DNA from: Armatimonadota bacterium
GTDB taxonomy: Bacteria > Armatimonadota > UBA10988
Direction of reading: 5' to 3'
Assembly: GCA_016235455.1 (NCBI GenBank)
Contig: JACRKZ010000023.1
Span: 1 to 55,624, forward strand
Length of the DNA stretch: 55,624 nt
In this document: in pieces, positions 41,854 through 52,645 of the stretch
Layout: each line of letters starts with the position of its first letter
Numbering within the stretch: position 1 is the first letter of the stretch
Translations under genes and position numbers: made by a program
The notes under the pieces: generated by a model
What the model saw: only the letters and a program-made list of their open reading frames with translations
The model's database searches: none
What the model was told of the DNA's origin: nothing

Positions 41854-42452
41854 CTTTCAGCCCCGCTTCCGTAGATACAATGGTGATGCTGGTGGCGGTG
41901 GTCAGCACACTGGCCATCCTCTCCGTGGTCTACCGCGAGAACGCCTTCTACCGGCTGTTCGAGCACCTGTTCGTCGGCGTGGCCACGGGCTTCGGCATCT
42001 TCGTCACCTGGCGCGACGCGCTCAGTGAGAACTTCTGGCAGCCGCTCAGCCATGGCTCCTGGTATGTGATCATCCCGATGCTCGTGTCGCTGCTGTTCTA
42101 CACGGTGATGATCCCCAAGTACGCGTGGATGAGCCGCTTCCTGATCAGCATCCTGTTCGGCCTGGGCGCCGGCGCCACGTTCCGCGGCTTTGCCACCGAG
42201 GTCTTCCCGCAGGTCAAGAGCTCGTTCCTGTCGGTGGTGCCGCGCGCGGCGACCGAGGCCGGGGCGGCGGTCAGCACGGGTCAGGCGCTCAACAACATCG
42301 TCTTCCTGGGCACGCTGATCTGCGTGATGGTGTACTTCTTCTTCTCGTTCCGGCACGACAACAAGATCGTCACGAAGACCGCGCGCACGGGTCGCTGGTT
42401 GCTGATGATCGCCTTTGGCGCCACGTTCGGCAGTACCGTCATGGCGCGCTTC

Positions 42453-44331
<1,879 letters not shown>

Positions 44332-44345
<14 letters not shown>

Positions 44346-44760
44346 GGCAGACCTCCATCGCCAGCGACAGAGCCAGCGCCGCCGCGCTGCCCACGCTCGC
44401 CGTCGTCGCGGCACCCTCGATGCCGACCAGCACGGCGCGCGCCGGCCGCACGCACACGCGCGGCGCCATGGCCAGCAGATACGGCAACCCGGCCCCATGG
44501 TCGGGTACACCGCCCGATATCGCGGCCACCGCTTCGCCGGGTAGCAGCACGACCTCGCCCGGCTGACCAAAGCCCTCGACTCCGTCCACCAGCACGACCA
44601 GATCGCAGCCCTCGAACCAGCGTAACAGGCCCAGTCCGGCCACGCCGCCGTCGACCAGCTCAACCCCGGGCAGCGCGCGCGCCGACAGCGCGTCGAACAC
44701 CGCCGGCCCGGCGCTATCCTCAGCCCATAGCCGGTTGCCGATGCAGAGGATGCGGTTCAT
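44332..44760 (-). CDS. Hydrogenase maturation endopeptidase (HyaD/HycI/HupD family)
   Basis: Removes the C-terminal extension of the [NiFe]-hydrogenase large subunit after Ni insertion. The 142-residue protein shows the family Ni ligands: Glu14 in [14 protein letters not shown], Asp59 in [10 protein letters not shown], and His88 in [11 protein letters not shown]. Its ATG overlaps the large subunit stop (ATGA at 44760-44757), consistent with acting on that product. It is cytoplasmic and somewhat shorter than many homologs. Other maturation genes (hypA-F) are not in the window. Confidence 0.9.
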
Positions 44761-46301
44761 GGTGCCAGACCAAAGCGGATGGTCCGGTCGCGCTGGCCGC
44801 TGCGCACCAGATGCACGGTGCAGACCATGCAGTGGTCGAAGCTGCGCACCACGTGACCGAGTTCCACGGGGTTGTCGGGATCGGCCACGGGCGTGCCGAT
44901 CAGCGCCTCCTCGGTGTAGCCACGCTGGCCGCCGGCGTCGCGCGGGCCCGCGTGCCAGCCGGTGGGGGTGATGATCTGGTAGGCCGTGAGGCGGCCTTCG
45001 GCCACACGGATCCAGTGGCCCAGCGCCCCGCGCGCCGCGGCCACCAGGCCGCGTCCCTCGCCCTCAACGGGTAGCTCGGGCCGCTCGTAGCAGCGAGCAT
45101 CGCCGCGCAGCTCGGCCAGCCATGTCTCGATGGCCGGCAGCAGCACCGCCGGTCGCACGAGCCGCGCCAGTTGCCGCGTCAGCGCCGACGGCCCGCTGGC
45201 GGCCAGGAGATCGGTGATCAGCGGGTTCGCCCCCATGACCATTTCGGCCAGCGGGCCGGTCTCGGCGCTGAGCCCGGCGTAGCGCGGCGCCTTGGCCCAC
45301 GAGTAGCGAGCGCCCTCATGGCCGGTGGCATACGGTTTGGTCTTGCCTTGCGAGGGATGGCGCGGCTCTGGCCCGTCGTCGTACCACGAACTGGCGATGT
45401 CCTCGGCTATGCTCGCCTCGTCCAGCGCTCTCACATGATCGCCGCTGGCGAAGCCCGCGGGGATGAAGCTGCTGCCGCCGCCCAGGCCGCGCACGGCGCT
45501 GTCGTCGGGCACCGGGAAACCGCCGTAGCTCAGGTAGTTGCCATGGCCGGCGCCGAGCCGGTCCAGCCCGATGGCCCGCGCGCAGCGCAGCCAGAAGCCG
45601 ATGGCGCCGTCACCGTGGTGCGGGCTCTCGTCAAGCCAGGCATCAAGATCGTCCGCCGAGCGCACGTCCTGCCAACGTTCCAGCGAGCAGCCTAGGATGC
45701 GCTGCTCATACCACTGCCGGAAGGCGTGCACGAGGAGGCGACACTGCACCAGCTCCGCCGAGCCAGGCGCCGAGACCACGCCGCCGGGCACCATGAACGA
45801 GGAGTGCGGCCATTGGCCGCCGAGGATGGCGACGACCTCCAGCACATGCTTGGTCTCGCGCAGCACCTCGATGACCGTCTCACCTGCGAACGGCGCGAAG
45901 CGGCGCTGTGCCTCGGGGTAGAACGGCTCGGCCGACCACCGTGGGTTGGCCAGGTCGCCCGCATACATCAGGAACCCATGGCGCAGGTCGTTCTGCAAGT
46001 CCTCGACCATGAGCGCCACGTTGCGCAGTCGCAGCGCGTCGGGCGGCGGCGTGATCCCGCCCAGATGCTCCAGAGCCGTTACCGCGGCCGTCAGGTGCGC
46101 CGTGGTACACATGCCGCAGATGCGCGGTGTGATGACCAGGCCATCGAGCGCGTCGCGGCCGACCATCATGCGCTCGAAACCGCGGTACATGGTACCCGAG
46201 CACCAGGCCTCGGTCACCACACCGTCGGTCAGTTCCACGCGCAGGTCCAGGTCGCCCTCGACCCGGTTGAGCGGCACGCCTATCTGCACCACATGTGCCA
46301 T
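44757..46301 (-). CDS. [NiFe]-hydrogenase large (catalytic) subunit
   Basis: 514 residues. The proximal L1 motif is R60-I-C62-G-M-C65-T-T-A-H69. The distal L2 motif DHCMVCTVH lies at 489-497, with His in the place of the usual Pro of DPCxxCxxH. The four Cys ligands of the NiFe(CN)2CO centre are therefore present. A 17-residue tail follows the terminal His, the substrate of the maturation protease encoded next. AGGAGCAGG precedes the ATG at 46301, 10 bases after the small-subunit stop. The absence of a Tat signal on its partner points to a cytoplasmic enzyme, as in group 2 uptake or H2-sensing hydrogenases. The exact group needs phylogeny. Confidence 0.95.
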   Translation of the reverse strand: MAHVVQIGVPLNRVEGDLDLRVELTDGVVTEAWCSGTMYRGFERMMVGRDALDGLVITPRICGMCTTAHLTAAVTALEHLGGITPPPDALRLRNVALMVEDLQNDLRHGFLMYAGDLANPRWSAEPFYPEAQRRFAPFAGETVIEVLRETKHVLEVVAILGGQWPHSSFMVPGGVVSAPGSAELVQCRLLVHAFRQWYEQRILGCSLERWQDVRSADDLDAWLDESPHHGDGAIGFWLRCARAIGLDRLGAGHGNYLSYGGFPVPDDSAVRGLGGGSSFIPAGFASGDHVRALDEASIAEDIASSWYDDGPEPRHPSQGKTKPYATGHEGARYSWAKAPRYAGLSAETGPLAEMVMGANPLITDLLAASGPSALTRQLARLVRPAVLLPAIETWLAELRGDARCYERPELPVEGEGRGLVAAARGALGHWIRVAEGRLTAYQIITPTGWHAGPRDAGGQRGYTEEALIGTPVADPDNPVELGHVVRSFDHCMVCTVHLVRSGQRDRTIRFGLAP

Positions 46302-46311
46302 GGACCTGCTC

Positions 46312-47250
46312 CTAGAGCCGTGTCTGGCGCTGGAGCAGGCGATCCGGCGCGGCGGCGGCGGCCATGCCCTTGTAAGCCAGGTAGTGGGCGCGATCGACGC
46401 CGGCCGGCAGCTCGAGCGGGATATCCGCCATGGCGGGAGTGTCGAACAGCGGATGGTCGCGCGGGAAGTCGGGCATGGTGCAGCCCATGCACGGCACGCC
46501 GACCCGCGTCTTGCTGCTGCGGCGGTTCCAGAGCAGTTTGTTGCACGGGCCAAAGGCCAGCGGGCCCCGGCAGCCCAGATGGAAAAACATGCAGCCGCGC
46601 GTGCCAAAGTCCGCATCCTCCACGCGGTACTCGTGGTACTCGTTGCGGACGCAGCCCTGATGGACCAACATGCCGTACCAGGTGGCGGGGGCCTGATAGG
46701 GGCCCAGCGCCAGCTCCTCGCCCTGGCAGAGCGCGGCCAGCGTGCCGGCCAGCACTTGCGGATGCACCGGGCAGCCCGGCAGGTTGACCACCGGCCGACC
46801 GCTGCCGGAGCGGAACGCGGGACCCAGGAACCCGCCCTGTTCTTCGCGTACGAACTGCAGGCCGCTGGCCTCCACCTCGGCCTCGCCGGACGCCCCACCG
46901 AAGCTCGCGCAGGTGCCCGCGGCAACGACATGCCGAGCGCGGCGCGCCAGTTCGCCGATCAGGTCCTTCTTGGGTCGGCCGTCGAAGGTGTCGAACATGC
47001 CGGTCCCGCCAGGCCCGCGCAACACCGCGCCCTCGACCACGAGGATGTCCAGCGGCTGCTCGTTGGCAGCAATGGAGCCCAGCAAGGCGAGATGATCGCG
47101 CGCGCTCTGGTTCGACAGCGAAGGGTGCCAGAGCACCTCGATGTCGAGCAGGTCCAGCAACTCGACCACATCGGGCGATTCCAGGCACAGCCAAGCCATG
47201 CTGTCGCCGCCGCACGACCCACATTGCGCCCAGTAGAGCGTGGTAGCCAC
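46312..47250 (-). CDS. [NiFe]-hydrogenase small (Fe-S) subunit, no Tat signal
   Basis: 312 residues from GTG 47250, which is six bases from AGGAGG; the adjacent GTG at 47253 is only three bases away. The full set of Fe-S ligands is visible. Proximal cluster: CGSCGG, GTCASFGG and LPGCPVHP. Distal cluster: HQGC and the pair in GCMFFHLGC. Medial cluster: GPCNK and CMGC. Unlike membrane-bound group 1 enzymes there is no twin-arginine leader and no C-terminal membrane anchor, so the dimer should stay in the cytoplasm. It is the first gene of the four-gene operon. Confidence 0.94.
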   Translation of the reverse strand: MATTLYWAQCGSCGGDSMAWLCLESPDVVELLDLLDIEVLWHPSLSNQSARDHLALLGSIAANEQPLDILVVEGAVLRGPGGTGMFDTFDGRPKKDLIGELARRARHVVAAGTCASFGGASGEAEVEASGLQFVREEQGGFLGPAFRSGSGRPVVNLPGCPVHPQVLAGTLAALCQGEELALGPYQAPATWYGMLVHQGCVRNEYHEYRVEDADFGTRGCMFFHLGCRGPLAFGPCNKLLWNRRSSKTRVGVPCMGCTMPDFPRDHPLFDTPAMADIPLELPAGVDRAHYLAYKGMAAAAAPDRLLQRQTRL

Positions 47251-47376
47251 CACCGACCTCCTGCTTCACTTCGCCGTAAATGTACCCCTGTGTCCACTAA
47301 TGGTGCCACGGGCGTGTGAACCCAATGACACGACCGGCAAGTCCGTGCGCAGGACAGCCCATCGTTGCGCGAGGGG

Positions 47377-47406
47377 TTGGTACCGCACCGTCGCACGGAG
47401 TAGTAT
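47377..47406 (+). promoter_or_regulatory. Promoter of the CBM9-glycosidase gene
   Basis: TTGGTA (47377-47382) and TAGTAT (47401-47406) are 18 bases apart, with the GGAGGA ribosome site and the ATG at 47424 just downstream. I see no equally good promoter for the divergent hydrogenase operon in the same 170-base gap. Confidence 0.45.
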
Positions 47407-47423
47407 TCGGGGTGGAGGAAGCT

Positions 47424-50204
47424 ATGAGGAAGAGCACGCTCTGCCTTCTGGGGTGGGCCCTGGCCTGGGCAATGGGGCTGCCTGGGGCCGCTGAAGCCGC
47501 CAAACTCGCCGCGGCGCAGGACCACCTGATCGTCGATGCCGGCGCCATGGGCCGCTTCGACCTGGAATGGCCCAAGCTTAACCGCGGGGGCGACCAGCTT
47601 GCCAAGCCAATCGAGGTGACCCTCGGCGGAGGTGGCGCCACACTCAAATATGACGGCAATGTGACCTTGAGGGTCAACATCGACCCCGCCGGCGCCGCGA
47701 CCTACACCTTCGCGGCCAGGCCCGCCGGCGTGCAGAGCCTGCGCTTCGAGGGGCCCCTCGACTTCGGTCTGGCCAACGGTGGCAAGTGGCATGTCAACGT
47801 CGGCGCCGACAAGCCGTTCCCCGCAGCCAAGCCGGACAAGCCGTTCCTGTGCCAGGATCAGGCCGGGTCGCTGGCGATCACCGATGTCCAGGACCGCCGG
47901 ATCGTCTTCACGCTGCCGCCGTGGAGCTGGATGCAGCTCCAGGACAACCGCGAGTGGGGTTGGAAGACCTTCTGGTGGTTCTTCCAGACGCCCATCGGCG
48001 ACAACCTGTCCTACACCCTTCGCGTTGGCGAGTCCGGCTCCGGCGCGGTGGGCACCAAGGTGCTGGTGGACAAGTTCGGCCAGAACGCGCTGGCCGATTT
48101 CCCCGGCAAAGTGAAGAACGCGGACGAGCTCAAGACCGACCAGCAGGCCGAAGAGGCCTGGTCGGCCACGCTGCCCCGCGGCGACTTCGATGCCTTCGGC
48201 GGCCTCAACGCCAGCGGCGCCAAGCTGGGCCTGGTCAAGACCGGCTATTTCCATGTGGAGCAGAAGCAGGGCCGCTGGTATCTGGTCGATCCCGCCGGCA
48301 ACGCCTTTTTCCACCTCGGCCTGTGCGGGTTCCAGCCCAGCGATGACTACACCTATGTCGAAGGCCGGCAAAACATCTACGAGTGGCTGCCGGGCTACGA
48401 CGGCGAGTACCAGTCGGCCTACCGCCAGGGCGATCGCACCGCCTTCTCCTACTACGTGGCCAACGTCATCCGCAAGACGGGCAAGCCGTTCGACAAGAGC
48501 GCCTGGACCGCGTCCGCCATCGACCGCGTGCGGCGCTGGGGCTTCAACTCGGTGGGCGCGTTCACCGGTGCGCCGGGCGAAGTGCTGACCGCCAAGCAGT
48601 TCCCGTATGTCGCCAGCCTGCCGCTGGACCCGTGGGATGGGGGCATCCCGCGTATCCCCGGCATCAACGAGACCTGGGACCCGTATGACGATGCCAACCG
48701 CGCCCGCGTCGACCGCAACTTCGCCCAGAGCGTCGCGGCCCGTGCCACCGACCCGCTGTTGATCGGCTACTTCCTGATCAACGAGCCCGCCTACGAGGAC
48801 ATCCCCAAGGTTGTGCCGACGCTCGATGGCAAGCACGCCTGCAAGCGCGCCCTGGTGGCCATGCTCCGCGACCGCTACCAGACCATCGACAAGTTCAACG
48901 CGGCCTGGGAACTCAAGGCCGCGTCGTTCGACGACCTGGCGGGCCAAGGCCTGGCCGTGCGCACCGCAGCCGCCGCGGCCGACATGCAGACCTACTACGG
49001 CCTGTTCCTCGAGACCTACTTCAAGCTGGTGGCCGACACCTTCCACAAGTACGACAGCCACCATATGCTGCTGGGCAACCGCTACCAGTCGGGCACCATC
49101 AACAACGAGCAGCTCTGTCGCATCACGGGCAAGTACGTCGACGTCATGTCGTTCAACTACTACACGTACTACCTGGACAAGGACTTCCTGCAGCGCATCC
49201 ACACCTGGTGTGGCGGCAAGCCGATGATGCTCTCGGAGTTCCACTGGAGCTCGCCGCCCGATTCCGGCCTGCCCGGTGGCGCCAAGGACGTCGGCAGCCA
49301 GGAGGAGCGCGGCCTGGCCTATCGCAACTACACCGAGCAGGCCGCCTCGACCGGCTACGTCGTCGGCGTGGAGTGGTTCACGCTCATCGACCAGGCGCAG
49401 ACCGGCCGCTGGTTCTCAAAGTACAACGGCGAGAACGGCAATACCGGTGTGCTGAGCGTGGCCGACCGGCCCTGGAAGACCATGCTCGGCCATATGGTCA
49501 AGACCAACCTGGGCATCTACCCGGTCTATGAGGGCACGGCCAAGCCGTTCGTCTTCGACAACCCGCGCTTCTCGAACTCCGGCGCCACCCGCAAGGTGGC
49601 CAAGATTGCCCGCGCCACCGGCGCCATCAAGCTCGACGGCACCACCGCCGGCTGGCCCGGCATGCCGGCCGACCAGATCCCCGCGGGCCGGCTGGTCCAG
49701 GGCTCGTCGGCGGGCGGCGTGGAGGCGTCGTTCAAGCTGTGCTGGGACGAGCGGAACCTCTACCTGATGGCCAACGTGACCGACCCGACGCCACGCTTGA
49801 ACAGCCACCGGGGCGACAGCATCTGGAGCGCCGACGGGCTGGAGCTGTTCATCGGCTGGGAGAAGCTCGACCAGACCGGCGGGCTGCTCTTCACCGATCG
49901 GCAGGTGCTGCTCAGCGGCGGCGAGGTCGATGGTCAGCCGCAGTACTATCTGGCCAACTCGCCCAAGCAGGAACCGCTGACGCTGGTCTCGCTGCCCACC
50001 GCCGGCCGAGGCTACATCCTTGAAGCGGCTATCCCCTGGTCGTCGCTGGGCATCACGCCCAAGGTCAACCAGCAACTCCGCTTCGACCTCGGCGTCGACG
50101 ACAGCACCGACGGCAACAGCCGCCGCTGCCAACTCATGTGGAGCGGCACCGACCGCAACTCAGGCGATCGCGGCGCCTGGGGTACGGCCGTTCTGCTACC
50201 CTAG
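47424..50204 (+). CDS. Secreted TIM-barrel glycoside hydrolase with CBM9-like C-terminus
   Basis: The ATG follows GGAGGAAGCT and opens a signal peptide (LCLLGWALAWAMGLPGAAEA). 926 residues. An N-terminal beta region (to about 200) precedes a (beta/alpha)8 barrel (about 245-700) opening with GYFHVEQKQGRWYLVDPAGNAF. The likely acid/base Glu is in YFLINEPAYED near 453 and the nucleophile in MMLSEFHWSS near 605. These features recall agarase/GH42-like clan A enzymes (GH50, GH86). The last 200 residues read as a CBM9 module (IKLDGTTAGWPGMP, LYLMANVTDPTP, WSADGLELFIGWEK, YILEAAIPWSSLG). A beta-galactan-type substrate is a guess from the fold resemblance. Confidence 0.82.
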   Translation: MRKSTLCLLGWALAWAMGLPGAAEAAKLAAAQDHLIVDAGAMGRFDLEWPKLNRGGDQLAKPIEVTLGGGGATLKYDGNVTLRVNIDPAGAATYTFAARPAGVQSLRFEGPLDFGLANGGKWHVNVGADKPFPAAKPDKPFLCQDQAGSLAITDVQDRRIVFTLPPWSWMQLQDNREWGWKTFWWFFQTPIGDNLSYTLRVGESGSGAVGTKVLVDKFGQNALADFPGKVKNADELKTDQQAEEAWSATLPRGDFDAFGGLNASGAKLGLVKTGYFHVEQKQGRWYLVDPAGNAFFHLGLCGFQPSDDYTYVEGRQNIYEWLPGYDGEYQSAYRQGDRTAFSYYVANVIRKTGKPFDKSAWTASAIDRVRRWGFNSVGAFTGAPGEVLTAKQFPYVASLPLDPWDGGIPRIPGINETWDPYDDANRARVDRNFAQSVAARATDPLLIGYFLINEPAYEDIPKVVPTLDGKHACKRALVAMLRDRYQTIDKFNAAWELKAASFDDLAGQGLAVRTAAAAADMQTYYGLFLETYFKLVADTFHKYDSHHMLLGNRYQSGTINNEQLCRITGKYVDVMSFNYYTYYLDKDFLQRIHTWCGGKPMMLSEFHWSSPPDSGLPGGAKDVGSQEERGLAYRNYTEQAASTGYVVGVEWFTLIDQAQTGRWFSKYNGENGNTGVLSVADRPWKTMLGHMVKTNLGIYPVYEGTAKPFVFDNPRFSNSGATRKVAKIARATGAIKLDGTTAGWPGMPADQIPAGRLVQGSSAGGVEASFKLCWDERNLYLMANVTDPTPRLNSHRGDSIWSADGLELFIGWEKLDQTGGLLFTDRQVLLSGGEVDGQPQYYLANSPKQEPLTLVSLPTAGRGYILEAAIPWSSLGITPKVNQQLRFDLGVDDSTDGNSRRCQLMWSGTDRNSGDRGAWGTAVLLP

Positions 50205-50223
50205 CGCTCAGCAACAGCGCCGC

Positions 50224-50261
50224 GCGATTGTAGTTCCGGCCCTGGGCGGAACTGCAATCGC
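50224..50261 (+). terminator. 15-bp intercistronic hairpin
   Basis: GCGATTGTAGTTCCG (50224-50238) and CGGAACTGCAATCGC (50247-50261) form a 15-bp stem with a single T-G wobble and an 8-base loop, between the glycosidase stop and the FAD oxidoreductase start. No T-run follows, so it may attenuate or protect the upstream message. Confidence 0.5.
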
Positions 50262-50277
50262 TGGCCCGGAGTCAGCC

Positions 50278-51615
50278 ATGCCCACCGTCTCCTTCTCCCG
50301 TGAACTCCCTCTGCGCCACGACGTCGATGTCTTCGTCGCCGGCGGTGGCCCGGCCGGCATCGCCGCCACACTGGCGGCCCGAGCCCAGGGCGCCAGCGTG
50401 CTGGTCATCGACGGGCACACTTGCTTTGGCGGCATGGGCACCGCCGCTCTCGTGCCCGCCTTCATGCAGTTCGGCGACGGGGTCAACTTCCTGGCGGACG
50501 GCATCGGCCGGCGCGTCTTCGACCTCATGTGGGCACGCAATGCCCACGGGCCAGACGACGACCGCGAGCGCAGCCAGTGGGGCTCGCTGGGCATCCGCGC
50601 CGAAGCGCTCAAGCGCATCTACGACGACCTGATCACCGAGTCGGGCGCGGCGTATGCGCTCGGCACCAACCTGGTCGGCGTCGAGACCGCCGGCCGCCGC
50701 ATCGACCATGTCGTCTGCTGGGGCAAGAGCGGCCTGTTCGCCGTGCGCGCCAAGGTCTATGTCGACGCCACGGGCGACGGCGACCTCTCGGCCTGGGCCG
50801 GCGCCTCCTATGAGCAGGGCGACGCCGACGGCGGCCTGATGCCCGGCACGCTGTGCAGCCTGTGGACCGACATCGACTGGGCCGCGGTGCGCGCCGACGG
50901 CCGCTACGCGCAGAACGTGATCCCCCAGGCGATCGCCGACGGCGTGATCGAGGTGGACGACCCGCATCTGCCCGGCATGTGGCGGCTCGGCGAGCACCTG
51001 GGCGGCGGCAACATCGGCCACACCTTCGGCGTGGACAACACCGACGAGCGCTCGGTGACCGAGGCGCTGATCTACGGGCGGCGCCTGCTCGGGCAGTACG
51101 AGCGGTTCTACAAGGAGTACCTGCGCGGCTACGAGCGCATGGAACTGGCCACCACCGGCTCGCTGCTCGGCGTGCGCGAGACCCGCCGCATTGTCGGCGA
51201 CTACCAGCTCTGCCTCGACGACTTCAACCAGCGCGCGGTGTTCGACGACGAGGTCGGCCGCTACAGCTATCCAGTGGACATCCACGCCACGCGGCCGTCC
51301 AAGGAGAACTTCGGCGCCTTCTGGGCCGAGTTCCACGCACTGCGCTACCAGCCCGGCGAGAGCTACGGCATCCCCTACCGCTGCCTGCTGCCACGCGACC
51401 TGGACAACGCCCTGGTGGCTGGTCGCTGCCTCAGCGCCGACCGCTTCCTGCAGGGGTCGGTGCGCGTCATGCCTGGCTGCTTCATCACCGGTCAGGCCGC
51501 CGGCGTCGCCGCGGCACTGGCCGTCGAGCAGGGCAGCGGCCCGCGCGACGTGGCCGTCGGAGCGCTACACCAGCGGCTCAAAGCGCTCGGCGCCTGGCTC
51601 CCGAACGCAGGCTGA
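50278..51615 (+). CDS. FAD-dependent oxidoreductase (FAD_oxidored / PF12831 type)
   Basis: 445 residues; GGAG lies seven bases upstream of the ATG. The dinucleotide-binding motif VAGGGPAGIAATLAA is at about 17-31. CFGGMGTAALVPAFM and the YVDATGDGDLSAWAG block (near 163) bind FAD, and the C-terminal GRCLSADRFLQGSVRVMPGCFITGQAAGVAAAL completes the site. The family is abundant in saccharolytic Planctomycetes and Armatimonadota next to glycosidases. The substrate is unknown; a sugar or polyol derivative is plausible from the neighbours. No signal peptide, so cytoplasmic. It ends 4 bases from the convergent GH43 gene. Confidence 0.88.
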   Translation: MPTVSFSRELPLRHDVDVFVAGGGPAGIAATLAARAQGASVLVIDGHTCFGGMGTAALVPAFMQFGDGVNFLADGIGRRVFDLMWARNAHGPDDDRERSQWGSLGIRAEALKRIYDDLITESGAAYALGTNLVGVETAGRRIDHVVCWGKSGLFAVRAKVYVDATGDGDLSAWAGASYEQGDADGGLMPGTLCSLWTDIDWAAVRADGRYAQNVIPQAIADGVIEVDDPHLPGMWRLGEHLGGGNIGHTFGVDNTDERSVTEALIYGRRLLGQYERFYKEYLRGYERMELATTGSLLGVRETRRIVGDYQLCLDDFNQRAVFDDEVGRYSYPVDIHATRPSKENFGAFWAEFHALRYQPGESYGIPYRCLLPRDLDNALVAGRCLSADRFLQGSVRVMPGCFITGQAAGVAAALAVEQGSGPRDVAVGALHQRLKALGAWLPNAG

Positions 51616-51619
51616 CGGG

Positions 51620-52645
51620 CTACCAGAGCGTTTCGCTGCGGACCGGACGATCGGGGTCATCGCGGTGCTGGGGCGCGGGCTGGTCCGTGTCGCGGCTTAA
51701 CCGCGTATGCATGATGCCCTGCGCATCGAACCACAGCGGATCGATGGCCACGTACCGATCCCAGTTGACCTTGTCGTCGCGCTTCTGGTGGTAGACCATC
51801 CACAGCCGCCCATCGGGCCCGGTGACCACGCAGTGGTGCCCCGGGCCGAAGATGCCGTCGCCGCGATGGGCAATGGGGTTGCCCGCATACTTGGTGAAGG
51901 GCCCCAGCGGCGAGGTGCTGGTCGCGTAGCCGATGCCGTAGTCAGGCCCGTCGGCGCCACTGCCGGAGTACATCAGGTGGTACACGCCGCCGTGTTTGAC
52001 GATGAACGGCCCCTCGGTCACATGCCCGTGCGCCTTCTCCCACGGCTCGCTCGGCTGGATGACCGTCCTCGGCTCGGTGGCCGGGGTCAGTGGGTCGGTC
52101 ATGCGCTGCACGACGATGCGGAAGCCGCCTGGCAGCACGACGTGGTAGAGATACAGTTGGCCGTCGTCGTCCTGGAAGAGGTGCGCGTCGATGGAGCCCG
52201 GCGCCAGCACCTTCTGGTCAACGAACGGTCCCAGGGGGCTGTCGCCACGCGCCACGCCGACCAGCTTGCCGCCGCCCGGCTGGTTGACCGTGTAGTACAG
52301 GTACCACTTGCCGTCGACGCGCCAGCGGAACATATCGGGTGCCCAGACCCCGCCGCGCGCGTCGACATAGCATTTCGGCCGCTGCTGCCAGTGCACGAGA
52401 TCATCGCTGACGAACACGTCATACCCGCGCCCGTCGGTGGTCGAGGTCAGGTAGTAGTGGCCATCGTCGAACACGACATGAGGGTCGGCCGCGCCGTGGT
52501 AGTCGAGCACCGGATTGCGGTACGTCGGCTGGGCGTCGGCCCCCAGCAAGGGCAGCAGCGTCAAGGCGAGGCATGCGGTGGTCATCATGCCGACGAGGAT
52601 TCGGTGTCGCTCGGTGCACTCCTGCCGCATCGCGCGGCGGCTCAT
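51620..52645 (-). CDS. Secreted glycoside hydrolase family 43-type enzyme
   Basis: Five-bladed beta-propeller glycosidase, typically an arabinofuranosidase or xylosidase. The family triad is visible: general base Asp in GAADPHVVFDD, pKa-modulating Asp in GSIDAHLFQDDD, and general acid Glu in HVTEGPF. GVWAPDMF and GPGHHCVVTGPDG are also typical. 341 residues from ATG 52645, with an export segment MMTTACLALTLLPLLGADA; a start at the internal Met pair would give a more classical signal peptide. Its ATG overlaps the stop of the AraC gene (TGATG), so regulator and enzyme are cotranscribed. Confidence 0.9.
   Translation of the reverse strand: MSRRAMRQECTERHRILVGMMTTACLALTLLPLLGADAQPTYRNPVLDYHGAADPHVVFDDGHYYLTSTTDGRGYDVFVSDDLVHWQQRPKCYVDARGGVWAPDMFRWRVDGKWYLYYTVNQPGGGKLVGVARGDSPLGPFVDQKVLAPGSIDAHLFQDDDGQLYLYHVVLPGGFRIVVQRMTDPLTPATEPRTVIQPSEPWEKAHGHVTEGPFIVKHGGVYHLMYSGSGADGPDYGIGYATSTSPLGPFTKYAGNPIAHRGDGIFGPGHHCVVTGPDGRLWMVYHQKRDDKVNWDRYVAIDPLWFDAQGIMHTRLSRDTDQPAPQHRDDPDRPVRSETLW

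Noticed and set aside
47290..47320. TGGCAC in the hydrogenase upstream region as a possible sigma-54 promoter
   Set aside because: The -12 element (TTGCA/T) is missing at the required distance.
46959..49244. Long minus-strand open frame running from the hydrogenase small subunit into the CBM9 glycosidase gene
   Set aside because: It crosses the divergent intergenic region, overlaps two well-supported genes and has shadow-like composition.
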